A stretch of DNA of 64,000 nucleotides, from contig CAZBRO010000005.1 of the NCBI GenBank assembly GCA_964494505.1, positions 204,089 to 268,088 of the forward strand, read 5' to 3'. Origin of the DNA: CAIYRG01 sp964494505. Lineage in GTDB: Bacteria; Pseudomonadota; Alphaproteobacteria; Micropepsales; Micropepsaceae. The position numbers and the translations under genes were made by a program. The notes beneath the pieces are model-generated. The model ran no database searches and was not told the DNA's origin. It was given only the letters and a program-made list of their open reading frames with translations. This document shows positions 32,290 to 40,306 of the stretch, piece by piece; the first letter of the stretch is position 1; every line of letters starts with the position of its first letter.

Positions 32290-33177
32290 ATGTATGCCCG
32301 GCTGGCCGCCTGTCTGTTGTGCGCAACTGCGCTCGCCTGGCCAGCCGATGCCAAGGATGCGGCAGCACCGGATTTTTCCGGCGTCTGGGCGCGCACGACA
32401 TTCGCGTTCGATCTGCCGCCTCCGGGCACCGTTCCGAGCCCGTTGAGGAATCTGGCGCGCCGCGCCAATGGCACCAGCGACGCGTTCAAGTTGGTGGGCG
32501 ATTACAACAACCCGATCCTGAAGCCGGAAGCGGCGAAAATCGTGAAGCAGCATGGCGAAATCTCACTCGCCGGAAAATCCTATCCCGATGCTTCCAACGA
32601 GTGCCGGCCGCTGCCGGCGCCCTATGTCTTGCGCATTGCGCAAATGCAGATGCTGCAGGAGAAAGACAAGGTCACGATCCTCTACATCCAGGACCATCAG
32701 GTTCGCCATGTCAGGATGAACGCGTCCCATCCTGCCCATGTCACGCCAAGCTGGAGCGGAGATTCGGTCGGGCACTATGAGGGCGACACGCTGGTGATCG
32801 ACACGGTCGGAATAAAGACGCGCCCCGGCGCCATGATCGACCTGTACGGCACGCCTTATAGCGACGCACTGCACGTGGTCGAGCGCTACCGTCTGGTAGA
32901 CAGTGAAACCGCGCGCGCTGCCCAGGAGCGCAGCGAAAAGGAATATGGCCGGCCCACCACCGAGCCCGTCTATGTCGATTTCGGCTACAAGGGCAAAGGG
33001 CTCGAGGCGAAGTTCACGGTCGAAGACCCGGCTACCTTCACCATGCCGTGGTCGAGCAGCGTCACCTATCGCCGTTCGAACAGCGACTGGCTGGAGATCG
33101 TGTGCGCCGAAAGCACGACCGATTTCTACAAGGATCAGACATCGACGGTGCCGCGGGCGGATAAACCCGATTTTTGA
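32290..33177 (+). CDS. Secreted 300-aa protein of unknown family, paralogue C
   Basis: A 295-residue exported protein (signal 'MYARLAACLLCATALAWPADA'). It carries 'APDFSGVWARTTFAFDLPPPG', 'VGDYNNPILKPEAAKIVKQHG', 'YPDASNECRPLPAPYV', 'DHQVRHVRMNASHP', 'SGDSVGHYEGDTLVIDTVGI', 'ALHVVERYRLVDSETARAA', 'IVCAESTTDFY' and the end 'ADKPDF'. I use ATG 32290 with an AAAGGA site; an in-frame TTG at 32269 overlaps the stop of gene B. It differs from its siblings by Glu in 'SNEC' and Ser in 'CAES'. Confidence 0.8.
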   Translation: MYARLAACLLCATALAWPADAKDAAAPDFSGVWARTTFAFDLPPPGTVPSPLRNLARRANGTSDAFKLVGDYNNPILKPEAAKIVKQHGEISLAGKSYPDASNECRPLPAPYVLRIAQMQMLQEKDKVTILYIQDHQVRHVRMNASHPAHVTPSWSGDSVGHYEGDTLVIDTVGIKTRPGAMIDLYGTPYSDALHVVERYRLVDSETARAAQERSEKEYGRPTTEPVYVDFGYKGKGLEAKFTVEDPATFTMPWSSSVTYRRSNSDWLEIVCAESTTDFYKDQTSTVPRADKPDF

Positions 33178-33193
33178 CGGAATGGATATTCTT

Positions 33194-34096
33194 ATGCGCT
33201 CAAAGACGATTCTTCTCGCCGCCTGTGTGTTCGCCGGGGCAACCGGGGTCGCGAGCGCCGCGCCGGCCGGCAGATCCCTTCCGGATTTCTCCGGCCTGTG
33301 GGCGCGGACATCGCTTGGCTTTGAGAAACCGCTTTCCGGTCCGGGTCCGGTCGAAAACCGGATGCGCCGGGCGAATGGCGCGAGCAATTTAGGCCAGTTG
33401 GTCCCCGATTACGCCGATCCGCGGCTGAAACCCGAAGCGGCAGCTGTCATGAAACGCTTGGGCGAAATCTCGCTCACCGGTGTCGCGTTTCCGCAGCCCT
33501 CGAACCAGTGCCTCCCCTATCCGCCGCCCTACAATTCATCGAACAATCAGGAAATCCAGTTGCTGCAGGAAAAGGACCGCGTCACCATTCTCGTCATGTT
33601 CGATCATCAGGTCCGGCAAGTGCGGCTGAACGCGCAACATCCGAAAAATCTCAAGCCGTCCTGGTACGGAGATTCGGTCGGTCATTATGAAGGCGACACG
33701 CTGGTGGTGGATACGGTGGGAATCAAGACGGGGCCGTTTCCGATGGTCGATATCCTGGGAACGCCGTTCAGCCCGGCTTTGCACGTGGTCGAACGATTCC
33801 GTCTGGTCGACGCCGCAACGGCTAAGACATACGCCGAGCGCGGCGAGGCCGAGAATGGCGTGGTGGCCGGCCTGAATGGCGATGGTGTCGAGATCGATCC
33901 CGCAAAACAGGACAAGGGCCTGCAACTCACGCTCAGCGTCGAAGACCCCGGCATGATGACCGGCTCATGGTCGGGAACTGTCACCTATCGGCGTCCGGTA
34001 GACGATTGGGCGGAGTCGGTCTGCGCCGAGAACACGCACGAATATTATGCCGGCAAGGAAACGTCGATCCCGGTGGCGCAGAAGCCAGATTTCTGA
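33194..34096 (+). CDS. Secreted 300-aa protein of unknown family, paralogue D
   Basis: A 300-residue exported protein (signal 'MRSKTILLAACVFAGATGVASA'). Blocks are 'LPDFSGLWARTSLGFEKPLSG', 'LKPEAAAVMKRLGEISLTG', 'QPSNQCLPYPPPYN', 'IQLLQEKDRVTILVMFDHQV', 'WYGDSVGHYEGDTLVVDTVG', 'PALHVVERFRLVDAATAKT', 'SVCAENTHEYY' and the end 'AQKPDF'. ATG 33182 is an alternative start that adds four residues. It follows gene C by 16 bp. Confidence 0.8.
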   Translation: MRSKTILLAACVFAGATGVASAAPAGRSLPDFSGLWARTSLGFEKPLSGPGPVENRMRRANGASNLGQLVPDYADPRLKPEAAAVMKRLGEISLTGVAFPQPSNQCLPYPPPYNSSNNQEIQLLQEKDRVTILVMFDHQVRQVRLNAQHPKNLKPSWYGDSVGHYEGDTLVVDTVGIKTGPFPMVDILGTPFSPALHVVERFRLVDAATAKTYAERGEAENGVVAGLNGDGVEIDPAKQDKGLQLTLSVEDPGMMTGSWSGTVTYRRPVDDWAESVCAENTHEYYAGKETSIPVAQKPDF

Positions 34097-34244
34097 GGCT
34101 CAATACCAATCCGGTTCGTTGAACGCGACATCCATGTTGCAAGAGAGCGTGCGTCGCTCGCCTTCCTGCCTCGGGCCAGGAAATCGTATCAGTCAGTCCG
34201 AACCGGCGGTATGATATGTGGCTTTACAAGATCGGGAGGCTGGA

Positions 34245-35117
34245 ATGCCGCTTGGCCGTGCAATTTTGGGTACGCTCGCCGCCGCTTTGGCGTTTGCGCC
34301 CGTCGCCGCGCAAGACAAGGCGGGCGCCGATCCCGATTTTTCCGGCGTGTGGGGACGCAATACCATCGATTATTCCGCGCCACCTTCGGGTAAGGGTCCG
34401 CTCAAGAATATCTCCGGCAGCCGCAATGTCATGGTTGGCGATTACAACGATCCGATGCTGAAGCCGTGGGCCGCCGAAATCGTCAAGAAGAACGGCGAGA
34501 TCGCCAAAACCGGCGACGCCTTCCCGACGGCACACAATCAATGTTGGCCCGAACCGCCGCCCTACATCTTCGGCAATCAGCAATTGCAGGTGCTGCAACA
34601 GGAGGGCCAGGTAATCCTGATGTATTCGCACGGGCCCCAGACGCGGCGCGTGCGGCTCAACGGCGCGCATCCGGCCAAGGTGACGCCTTCCTGGTACGGA
34701 GATTCCATCGGACATTATGAAGGCGGCACGTTGGTCGTGGATACGATTGGGATCAAAGTGGCGCCGCTTTCGACGGTCGACCGCTACGGTACGCCGCACA
34801 CTGAAGCGCTTCACGTGGTCGAGCGATTCCATATGGTCGAACAGGCGGCAGGCACGGCCGAGCCCCTCCGCCGGGGCGGTTTCCAGGGCGATGTCGACGA
34901 TGCGGTCGATCGCGCCTACAAAGGGAAGCTGCTACGGGTCGACTTCACGGTGGACGATCCAGGAGCGTTCAACATGCCGTGGTCGGCGTCGGTGGTCTAC
35001 AACCGGGCGCGCGGGCTTTTGATCGAGGATGTCTGCGCCGAGAACATCCACGATTACATCATGAACAGGGACAGCGCCGTCCCCAAGGCGAGAACCGCGA
35101 ACATCGCGGGCGATTGA
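34245..35117 (+). CDS. Secreted 300-aa protein of unknown family, paralogue E
   Basis: A 290-residue exported protein (signal 'MPLGRAILGTLAAALAFAPVAA') with 'DPDFSGVWGRNTIDYSAPPSG', 'VGDYNDPMLKPWAAEIVKKNG', 'TAHNQCWPEPPPYI', 'WYGDSIGHYEGGTLVVDTIG', 'EALHVVERFHMVEQAA' and 'DVCAENIHDYI'. It is the most divergent member: Gly replaces Asp in 'HYEGGTLV' and the usual 'KPDF' end is lost ('ARTANIAGD'). A 148-bp gap before it, rather than about 15 bp, suggests its own promoter. GGGAGG precedes the ATG by 6 bases. Confidence 0.8.
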   Translation: MPLGRAILGTLAAALAFAPVAAQDKAGADPDFSGVWGRNTIDYSAPPSGKGPLKNISGSRNVMVGDYNDPMLKPWAAEIVKKNGEIAKTGDAFPTAHNQCWPEPPPYIFGNQQLQVLQQEGQVILMYSHGPQTRRVRLNGAHPAKVTPSWYGDSIGHYEGGTLVVDTIGIKVAPLSTVDRYGTPHTEALHVVERFHMVEQAAGTAEPLRRGGFQGDVDDAVDRAYKGKLLRVDFTVDDPGAFNMPWSASVVYNRARGLLIEDVCAENIHDYIMNRDSAVPKARTANIAGD

Positions 35118-35212
35118 ACCGAGGCCCGATTGAGGCGCGCGGTTCCCTTCCGGTGATGCGGATTTTTGATCTGCCTCAAAGCTTAAGGGCTTGCAGGGCT
35201 TATCATTTACCA

Positions 35213-36751
35213 ATGTTAAAGATGTCGTCGCAATGGTCACTCCTTCACCGTCCCGCCCTGCGGCCGGGCTCAGCGGAGGCTTATCTGGCGGCGGCGGCTA
35301 TCGTCGCGGCCGCCACGTTTATCCGCCTTGCTTTGGCGCCCTGGCTCGTGGGCGTTCAATTCGTGACCTTATTTCCGGCAGTGATTGTCGCTACGTTTCT
35401 CTGTGGGACGAGGGCTGGCATCGCCTCGGTTTTTCTTTGCGCTCTCTCGGCTTGGTATTTCATCCTTTCTCCTGAAACCTATTTCGAGGAACTCTTCGGA
35501 CTGGGTCTCTTCTTCCTTGTCGCAATGATTGACGTCGTCATCATCGGCGCGTTGCGGTTCGCGGTTTCCGGTGTCCATGGGTTGAACGCGACCCTGCAGG
35601 AAAACGAGGCGAAATTTCGTGGGCTGTTGGAAGCCGCGCCCGATGCCATGGTGGTAGTGGACGACCAGGGGATGATGAGTCTGGCAAATGCACAGACCGA
35701 GCGGATTTTCGGTTACCCGCGCGGGGAACTGATGGGGCGTCCCATCGAGATGCTCATGCCGGAGCGCTTTCACGGCACACATCCATCCCATGTTGCATCG
35801 TTCTTTGCCGCTCCTCGGTTGCGGCCGATGGGAAGCGGGCTCGAGCTTTACGGCAGGCGGAAGGACGGCACCGAATTTCCGATAGAGGTCAGTCTCAGCC
35901 CCTTCATGACGGATGGCCACAATGTCGTATCGGCGGCCATTCGCGACATCACGGAGCGCAAGAAGATCGAGTCCGATCTCGTCGAAGCAAAGCATCTCGC
36001 CGATGAAGCAAACCGGGCGAAATCGGCCTTCCTTTCCAGCATGAGCCATGAGTTGCGCACGCCGCTGAACGCGGTCATTGGCTTTACCGACTTGCTGCGC
36101 ACGGGACTCTATGGCGGTTTGACCCCAAAGCAGGCCGAGTATCTCGGCTACATTGCCCATGGCGGAAATCATCTCTTGAATCTGGTGACCGAGGTTCTCG
36201 ACCTCGCCCGCGTGGAAGCAGACGAACTCAAGCTCAAGCTCCAACCCTTAGGCGTCCGCGAGGCGCTGAGGGACCTCTACGAAACGATGGCGCCGCTTGC
36301 CGCCAAAGCCGATGTGCGCGTCACTATTCAGGTGCCCAATGGAATCGGGCATCTGCACGCGGACCGCACGCGGTTGCATCAGATATTGATCAACCTCGCT
36401 TCGAACGCGATCAAATATAACCATCCAGGCGGGTCTGTGACGATTTCCGCCGAACCGGCGAGCGGCGCGAAAATCCGCATCGCAGTCGCCGATACCGGCA
36501 AAGGTATCGCGGTCGAGCGGCACGCGGAGGTGTTCCAGCCGTTCCAGCGCCTCGGCGCCGAGCAATCCAACATCGAAGGGACCGGTATCGGACTTGCTCT
36601 GGCGCGAAAGCTGGTGCTCGCGATGGACGGGACCATCGGGTTCACCAGCGTCCCGGATAGAGGAAGCACCTTTTGGATCGAGCTTCCTGCGGATATGGAC
36701 GCATCGCCTGACGTACCGCTGGATTCGACTCCGTCTTGCGTGGCCGTATAG
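35213..36751 (+). CDS. PAS sensor histidine kinase with N-terminal membrane region
   Basis: A 512-residue hybrid-free kinase. About four helices (residues 20-105, DUF4118-like 'AATFIRLALAPWLVGVQFVTLFPAVIVATF') anchor it. A PAS domain (about 120-240, 'LLEAAPDAMVVVDDQGMMSLANAQTERIFGY') precedes HisKA with the phospho-His in 'SSMSHELRTPLNAVIGF' near 280, then HATPase with 'INLASNAIKYN' near 393 and 'DTGKGIA' near 427. There is no receiver or output domain. The start is uncertain: ATG 35156 and 35222 are in frame. It is followed by a second kinase and a receiver protein. Confidence 0.85.
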   Translation: MLKMSSQWSLLHRPALRPGSAEAYLAAAAIVAAATFIRLALAPWLVGVQFVTLFPAVIVATFLCGTRAGIASVFLCALSAWYFILSPETYFEELFGLGLFFLVAMIDVVIIGALRFAVSGVHGLNATLQENEAKFRGLLEAAPDAMVVVDDQGMMSLANAQTERIFGYPRGELMGRPIEMLMPERFHGTHPSHVASFFAAPRLRPMGSGLELYGRRKDGTEFPIEVSLSPFMTDGHNVVSAAIRDITERKKIESDLVEAKHLADEANRAKSAFLSSMSHELRTPLNAVIGFTDLLRTGLYGGLTPKQAEYLGYIAHGGNHLLNLVTEVLDLARVEADELKLKLQPLGVREALRDLYETMAPLAAKADVRVTIQVPNGIGHLHADRTRLHQILINLASNAIKYNHPGGSVTISAEPASGAKIRIAVADTGKGIAVERHAEVFQPFQRLGAEQSNIEGTGIGLALARKLVLAMDGTIGFTSVPDRGSTFWIELPADMDASPDVPLDSTPSCVAV

Positions 36752-36869
36752 GCACCACCGCCTCACCGTGCTGGAAGAATGGAGCGTGATCCAAAGTTCC
36801 GCGGCTTCAAGCCTTGGGACACGGGGAGGAGCGGCCTATAGTCGGCACCGCTCTCGCGTGAGGATTTGG

Positions 36870-37901
36870 ATGAACCGGGTTACGTTGAACGCCGCCGAGG
36901 TTTTGGGCACGACACGGCCGATGACCGAGGAACACGCGCGTCAGGTGCTCGAGGCGTTGCCCGCTGCCATCTACACGACAGATGCCGAAGGCCGGATCAC
37001 GTTCTACAACAGAGCCGCGGCCGAGCTTGCCGGCCGCGAACCGCAAATTGGCACGGATGAATGGTGTGTCACGTGGCGCCTTTATCGGCCTGACGGCACG
37101 CCTCTCAGCCATGACGAATGCCCGATGGCGATCGCTCTCAAGGAAGACCGGCCGGTCAGGGGCGTGGAAGCAATCGGCGAACGGCCGGACGGAACGCGCG
37201 TGCCGTTCCTGCCTTTTCCCACGCCCATCCGCGATTCATACGGGCGGCTGATCGGCGCGGTGAACATGCTGGTCGACATCAGCGCGCGCAAGGAATCCGA
37301 GACGCGCCAGCGTCAGCTGATGGGCGAGCTCAATCACCGCGTCAAGAACAACATGCAGATGCTGCAATCCCTGCTTGGCGCAGCGGAGCGCGAAACCGCC
37401 AGTCCCGAGGCACGCGAGGTGCTGGCGGACGCGGTGCGGCGGGTTGGCGCCATGGCGGCTGCACAGCAAGGCATGTATTCCGCCGATCCGCTGAATTTCG
37501 AGGTGCGGCCGTTTCTGGAATCGCTCTGCCGCAATGCCAGTCAGGCATTCGGACGCCAGGCCGATATCGCAATCGAGCAAGCCGGGGGCCTGCTCTCCAA
37601 CGATGCCGCGGTGCCGCTCGCGCTCATCGTCAACGAACTCATCACCAACGCCGTGAGGCACGGCAGAGCGGGCCGTAACCGCGTCGCGATCAAGCTCAAC
37701 CTCATCAAGGATGGGCCTCGCTGGATGCTGAGCGTCGCGGATGACGGGCCGGGTTTCCAGATCGGCGAACCGCGGCGCCGTGCCTCGGGCCTTGGACTTG
37801 TAGCCGGTTTGGCGCGCCAGCTTGGGGGCGAACTGGATGTCACCGCGGCGGAAGGTTCGCGGTGCGTCGTGCTGTTCGGAGGACCGCGCGGCGAATCATA
37901 A
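36870..37901 (+). CDS. Soluble PAS histidine kinase, HisKA_2 type
   Basis: A 343-residue cytosolic kinase. A PAS domain (about 20-140, 'VLEALPAAIYTTDAEGRITFYNRAAAELAG') is followed by HisKA_2 with 'MGELNHRVKNNMQMLQSLLGAA' near 150-170 (phospho-His about 155), then an ATPase domain ('VNELITNAVRHGRAG', 'VADDGPGF'). HisKA_2/HWE kinases in alphaproteobacteria often signal light, redox or stress to single-domain receivers, and the receiver gene 24 bp downstream fits that. ATG 36870 follows an AGGA site. Confidence 0.85.
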   Translation: MNRVTLNAAEVLGTTRPMTEEHARQVLEALPAAIYTTDAEGRITFYNRAAAELAGREPQIGTDEWCVTWRLYRPDGTPLSHDECPMAIALKEDRPVRGVEAIGERPDGTRVPFLPFPTPIRDSYGRLIGAVNMLVDISARKESETRQRQLMGELNHRVKNNMQMLQSLLGAAERETASPEAREVLADAVRRVGAMAAAQQGMYSADPLNFEVRPFLESLCRNASQAFGRQADIAIEQAGGLLSNDAAVPLALIVNELITNAVRHGRAGRNRVAIKLNLIKDGPRWMLSVADDGPGFQIGEPRRRASGLGLVAGLARQLGGELDVTAAEGSRCVVLFGGPRGES

Positions 37902-37925
37902 ATACGCTGTTAGTGGGGAGCGGGA

Positions 37926-38339
37926 ATGCCGAATGGGCAGACAGCGGACGATGCGCCCGCACCAAGAACCCCACGTATCCTCATCGTCGAGGATGATTTC
38001 TTCGTCGCGCTGGAGATCGAGATTTCGCTCACGGAAGCCGGCTTCCAGGTTGTCGGCACCGCCAATACCGCCGAAAAGGCGGAGCGCCTTGCCGCGGATA
38101 CGCGTCCTGATCTGATCATCATGGACATCCGCCTGCTCAGCGAACGCGACGGGATCGACGCCGCCCATGCGATCTTCGCGAGCCTTGGAATCCGTTCGGT
38201 CTTTGCCACAGCCCATGACGACCCGGACACGCAGGAGCGCGCGGCAGGGGCGCGGCCCTTGGGTTGGATCGTCAAGCCCTATCGAATGGTTGCACTGGTA
38301 AGTTTGGTGCGGGAGGCCGTGAGGGAGCTTGGGACCTGA
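37926..38339 (+). CDS. Single-domain response regulator
   Basis: A 137-residue CheY-like protein with no output domain. 'ILIVEDDFFVALEIE' gives the acidic triad, Asp-67 in 'PDLIIMDIRL' is the phosphorylation site, Thr-95 in 'SVFATAHDDP' and Lys-117 in 'GWIVKPYR' complete the active site. Such proteins act through protein contacts or as phosphate sinks. It lies just downstream of the HisKA_2 kinase with a GGGGAGCGGG ribosome site and is the likely partner. Confidence 0.88.
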   Translation: MPNGQTADDAPAPRTPRILIVEDDFFVALEIEISLTEAGFQVVGTANTAEKAERLAADTRPDLIIMDIRLLSERDGIDAAHAIFASLGIRSVFATAHDDPDTQERAAGARPLGWIVKPYRMVALVSLVREAVRELGT

Positions 38340-38348
38340 GAGCCAATT

Positions 38349-39224
38349 CTAATCGACCGACCAGCCACCGTATTTATCGCAGCCGCCGGGATAGGATTTC
38401 CCTACAAATTGGCCGAGCTGCACCCTGGCTTCGGGCTCGCTGCCGGCGGCCGCCTTCCTGAGCAGCGGATTGGGAGCAAGCTCCCGCAGCACCTGTTTGA
38501 TCTGGCTTTCGTTCTGGGAAATCTCCAGCACCAGCTTGCGCCGCATGGCGGGGCCGAAATCCTTGTACCGCTTCACCACCACGAGAAAGGAGCCTTTGCC
38601 GGCCACGACGCAGGCGCCATAGTAATTGTCGAGATCGGGGAAATAGCCGTCGGAATTCTCGTCCATGATCGGCAGACCATTGACGGTGATGCCGTTGTTC
38701 TTGGTCGTGTAGTGCACATGCTGCAACGAGATGCCGTCATTATTCGGGCCGTCGCCGGAGACGTCGACAACCTTGCGCGTTGCGACGATCTGGTTGTCGC
38801 TGCCGTCGAGAAGCTGGAACGCATGTTCGAGCGCACTGCTGATGGACGTACGCATGCCCGGCATGCGCGGCAGCTTGCGCACTCTCTCGGCGAACGCACT
38901 CGCGGTCGGCTTGTCCTTGACGATGGTCCACGGGATCATGACGCGATCGTCGCGATAACCGGTCCAATCGAGCATCGTGACGGCGATGACGCCCAACGGT
39001 CCACTCTGGATCGCCTTGACGACTTCCGGGTCGGAAAAGACGTCCGCTATTCCTTGCCGCTGAAGCTGTGCCTCCTCGTCGTCGATGCTGCGCGAGACGT
39101 CGGTGGCGATGACGAGCTTGATGTCGACCTGGGTGGTGCCCGCAGGGGCGGCCGGGGCAGGCAGCGTCGCAAGGACGGCCATCGCCCCGCCAAGAAGCGC
39201 GAACTTTAACGGGCTACGGAACAT
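38349..39224 (-). CDS. DUF1194 secreted protein (von Willebrand A-like), copy 1
   Basis: A 291-residue exported protein with signal peptide 'LKFALLGGAMAVLATLPAPAAPA'. DUF1194 signature 'DIKLVIATDVSRSIDDEEAQLQRQGIADVF' near 33-62 contains a DxSxS metal-site motif as in VWA domains, followed by 'VVDVSGDGPNN' near 165 and 'VNGLPIMDEN' near 190. The family is periplasmic, of unknown function, and common in alphaproteobacteria. A paralogue lies just upstream (39355-40245). Confidence 0.85.
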   Translation of the reverse strand: MFRSPLKFALLGGAMAVLATLPAPAAPAGTTQVDIKLVIATDVSRSIDDEEAQLQRQGIADVFSDPEVVKAIQSGPLGVIAVTMLDWTGYRDDRVMIPWTIVKDKPTASAFAERVRKLPRMPGMRTSISSALEHAFQLLDGSDNQIVATRKVVDVSGDGPNNDGISLQHVHYTTKNNGITVNGLPIMDENSDGYFPDLDNYYGACVVAGKGSFLVVVKRYKDFGPAMRRKLVLEISQNESQIKQVLRELAPNPLLRKAAAGSEPEARVQLGQFVGKSYPGGCDKYGGWSVD

Positions 39225-39354
39225 GTGCCCCCTGCATTTCCGTACCCATAGCGCCCCTGATCCGGAACGGCTCCCCGCCGGCCGGACGATATAGTGCCCC
39301 GCTACGAGCGGCAACGCTCGAACCCGTAATCTTGGCGCAAGGAAGAACGCCGGG

Positions 39355-40245
39355 TCAGAAACCGCCACCGCCAAAGCCGATTTCGCAGCCGCCGGGATAG
39401 CCGTTCGACGGACGCAGAACTTGCGGCTGGGGCGCCGCCCCGGTGGCGGCGCGCTTCAGCAGCCGGTTGCCGTCGAGTTCGGCGAGTTCGTGTCTTATCT
39501 GGCTCTCGTTTTGCGAGATTTCGAGGATCAGCTTGTGCCGCATGGCGGCGCCAAAATCCTTAAAGGCCTTCACCACCACGACGAACGAGCCTCGCCCGCC
39601 CGCCACACACCCCGCGTAATATTTGTCGAGGTCGGGATAATAGCCGTTGGCATTTTCATCCATCACGGGCAGGCCGTTGATGATGATTCCTTGGGCGACG
39701 GTCTTTTGGCGGGCTTCATCGAGCGGATTGCCATCATTGTTCGGTCCATCGCCGGAGACGTCGATCACCTTCCGCGTCGCGACGATATCGTTCTCGCTGC
39801 TTTCGAGGAGCAGGGCGCCGCGTTCGAGCGCACCGCTGATGGAGGTGCGCCGCCCGGGCGTCCGCGGCGTGCGGCGGATTCTATCGGCCAGTGCGGTGGC
39901 GCTCGCTTTGTCCTTCACGATGGTCCAGTCGAGCACGACCCGGTCATATTCGGGGCTGGACCAGTCGATCATCGCCACTGCGATGCGCCCCAGTGCGCCG
40001 CTCTGGATCGCTTTGACGACCTCCGGATCGAGGAAGGCTTCCGCCGTTCCCTCGCGCTGAAGCATCCCCTCCTCATAGTTGATGCTGCGCGATACGTCGG
40101 TCGCGACGATGAGCTTCAGATCGACCTGGGTAGCGCCAGCGGGCGCAGCGGGCGCTGGCAGGGCCGCGGCCGCCGCCAGGACGCCGCCGATCAGGATCGC
40201 TTTCATCCGTCTACGGATATTCAGACCCGGCATCCCCGCTCTCAT
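39355..40245 (-). CDS. DUF1194 secreted protein (von Willebrand A-like), copy 2
   Basis: A 296-residue exported protein closely related to copy 1: 'LKLIVATDVSRSINYEEGMLQREGTAEAF', 'RTSISGALERGALLLESSEND', 'KVIDVSGDGPNNDG', 'INGLPVMDENANGYYPDLD' and a Gly-rich end 'GYPGGCEIGFGGGGF'. ATG 40245 has the best upstream GGGGACA; ATG 40233 and 40206 are also in frame, the latter starting directly at the signal peptide 'MKAILIGGVLAAAAALPAPA'. Both copies conserve DxSxS and a C-terminal Gly-Gly-Cys. Confidence 0.83.
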   Translation of the reverse strand: MRAGMPGLNIRRRMKAILIGGVLAAAAALPAPAAPAGATQVDLKLIVATDVSRSINYEEGMLQREGTAEAFLDPEVVKAIQSGALGRIAVAMIDWSSPEYDRVVLDWTIVKDKASATALADRIRRTPRTPGRRTSISGALERGALLLESSENDIVATRKVIDVSGDGPNNDGNPLDEARQKTVAQGIIINGLPVMDENANGYYPDLDKYYAGCVAGGRGSFVVVVKAFKDFGAAMRHKLILEISQNESQIRHELAELDGNRLLKRAATGAAPQPQVLRPSNGYPGGCEIGFGGGGF

Positions 40246-40306
40246 CGCTGTCCCCGCTGATAACTCAGGCAACGACGATACAGCCCGGGGTTGGGAGCGG
40301 CAACGC

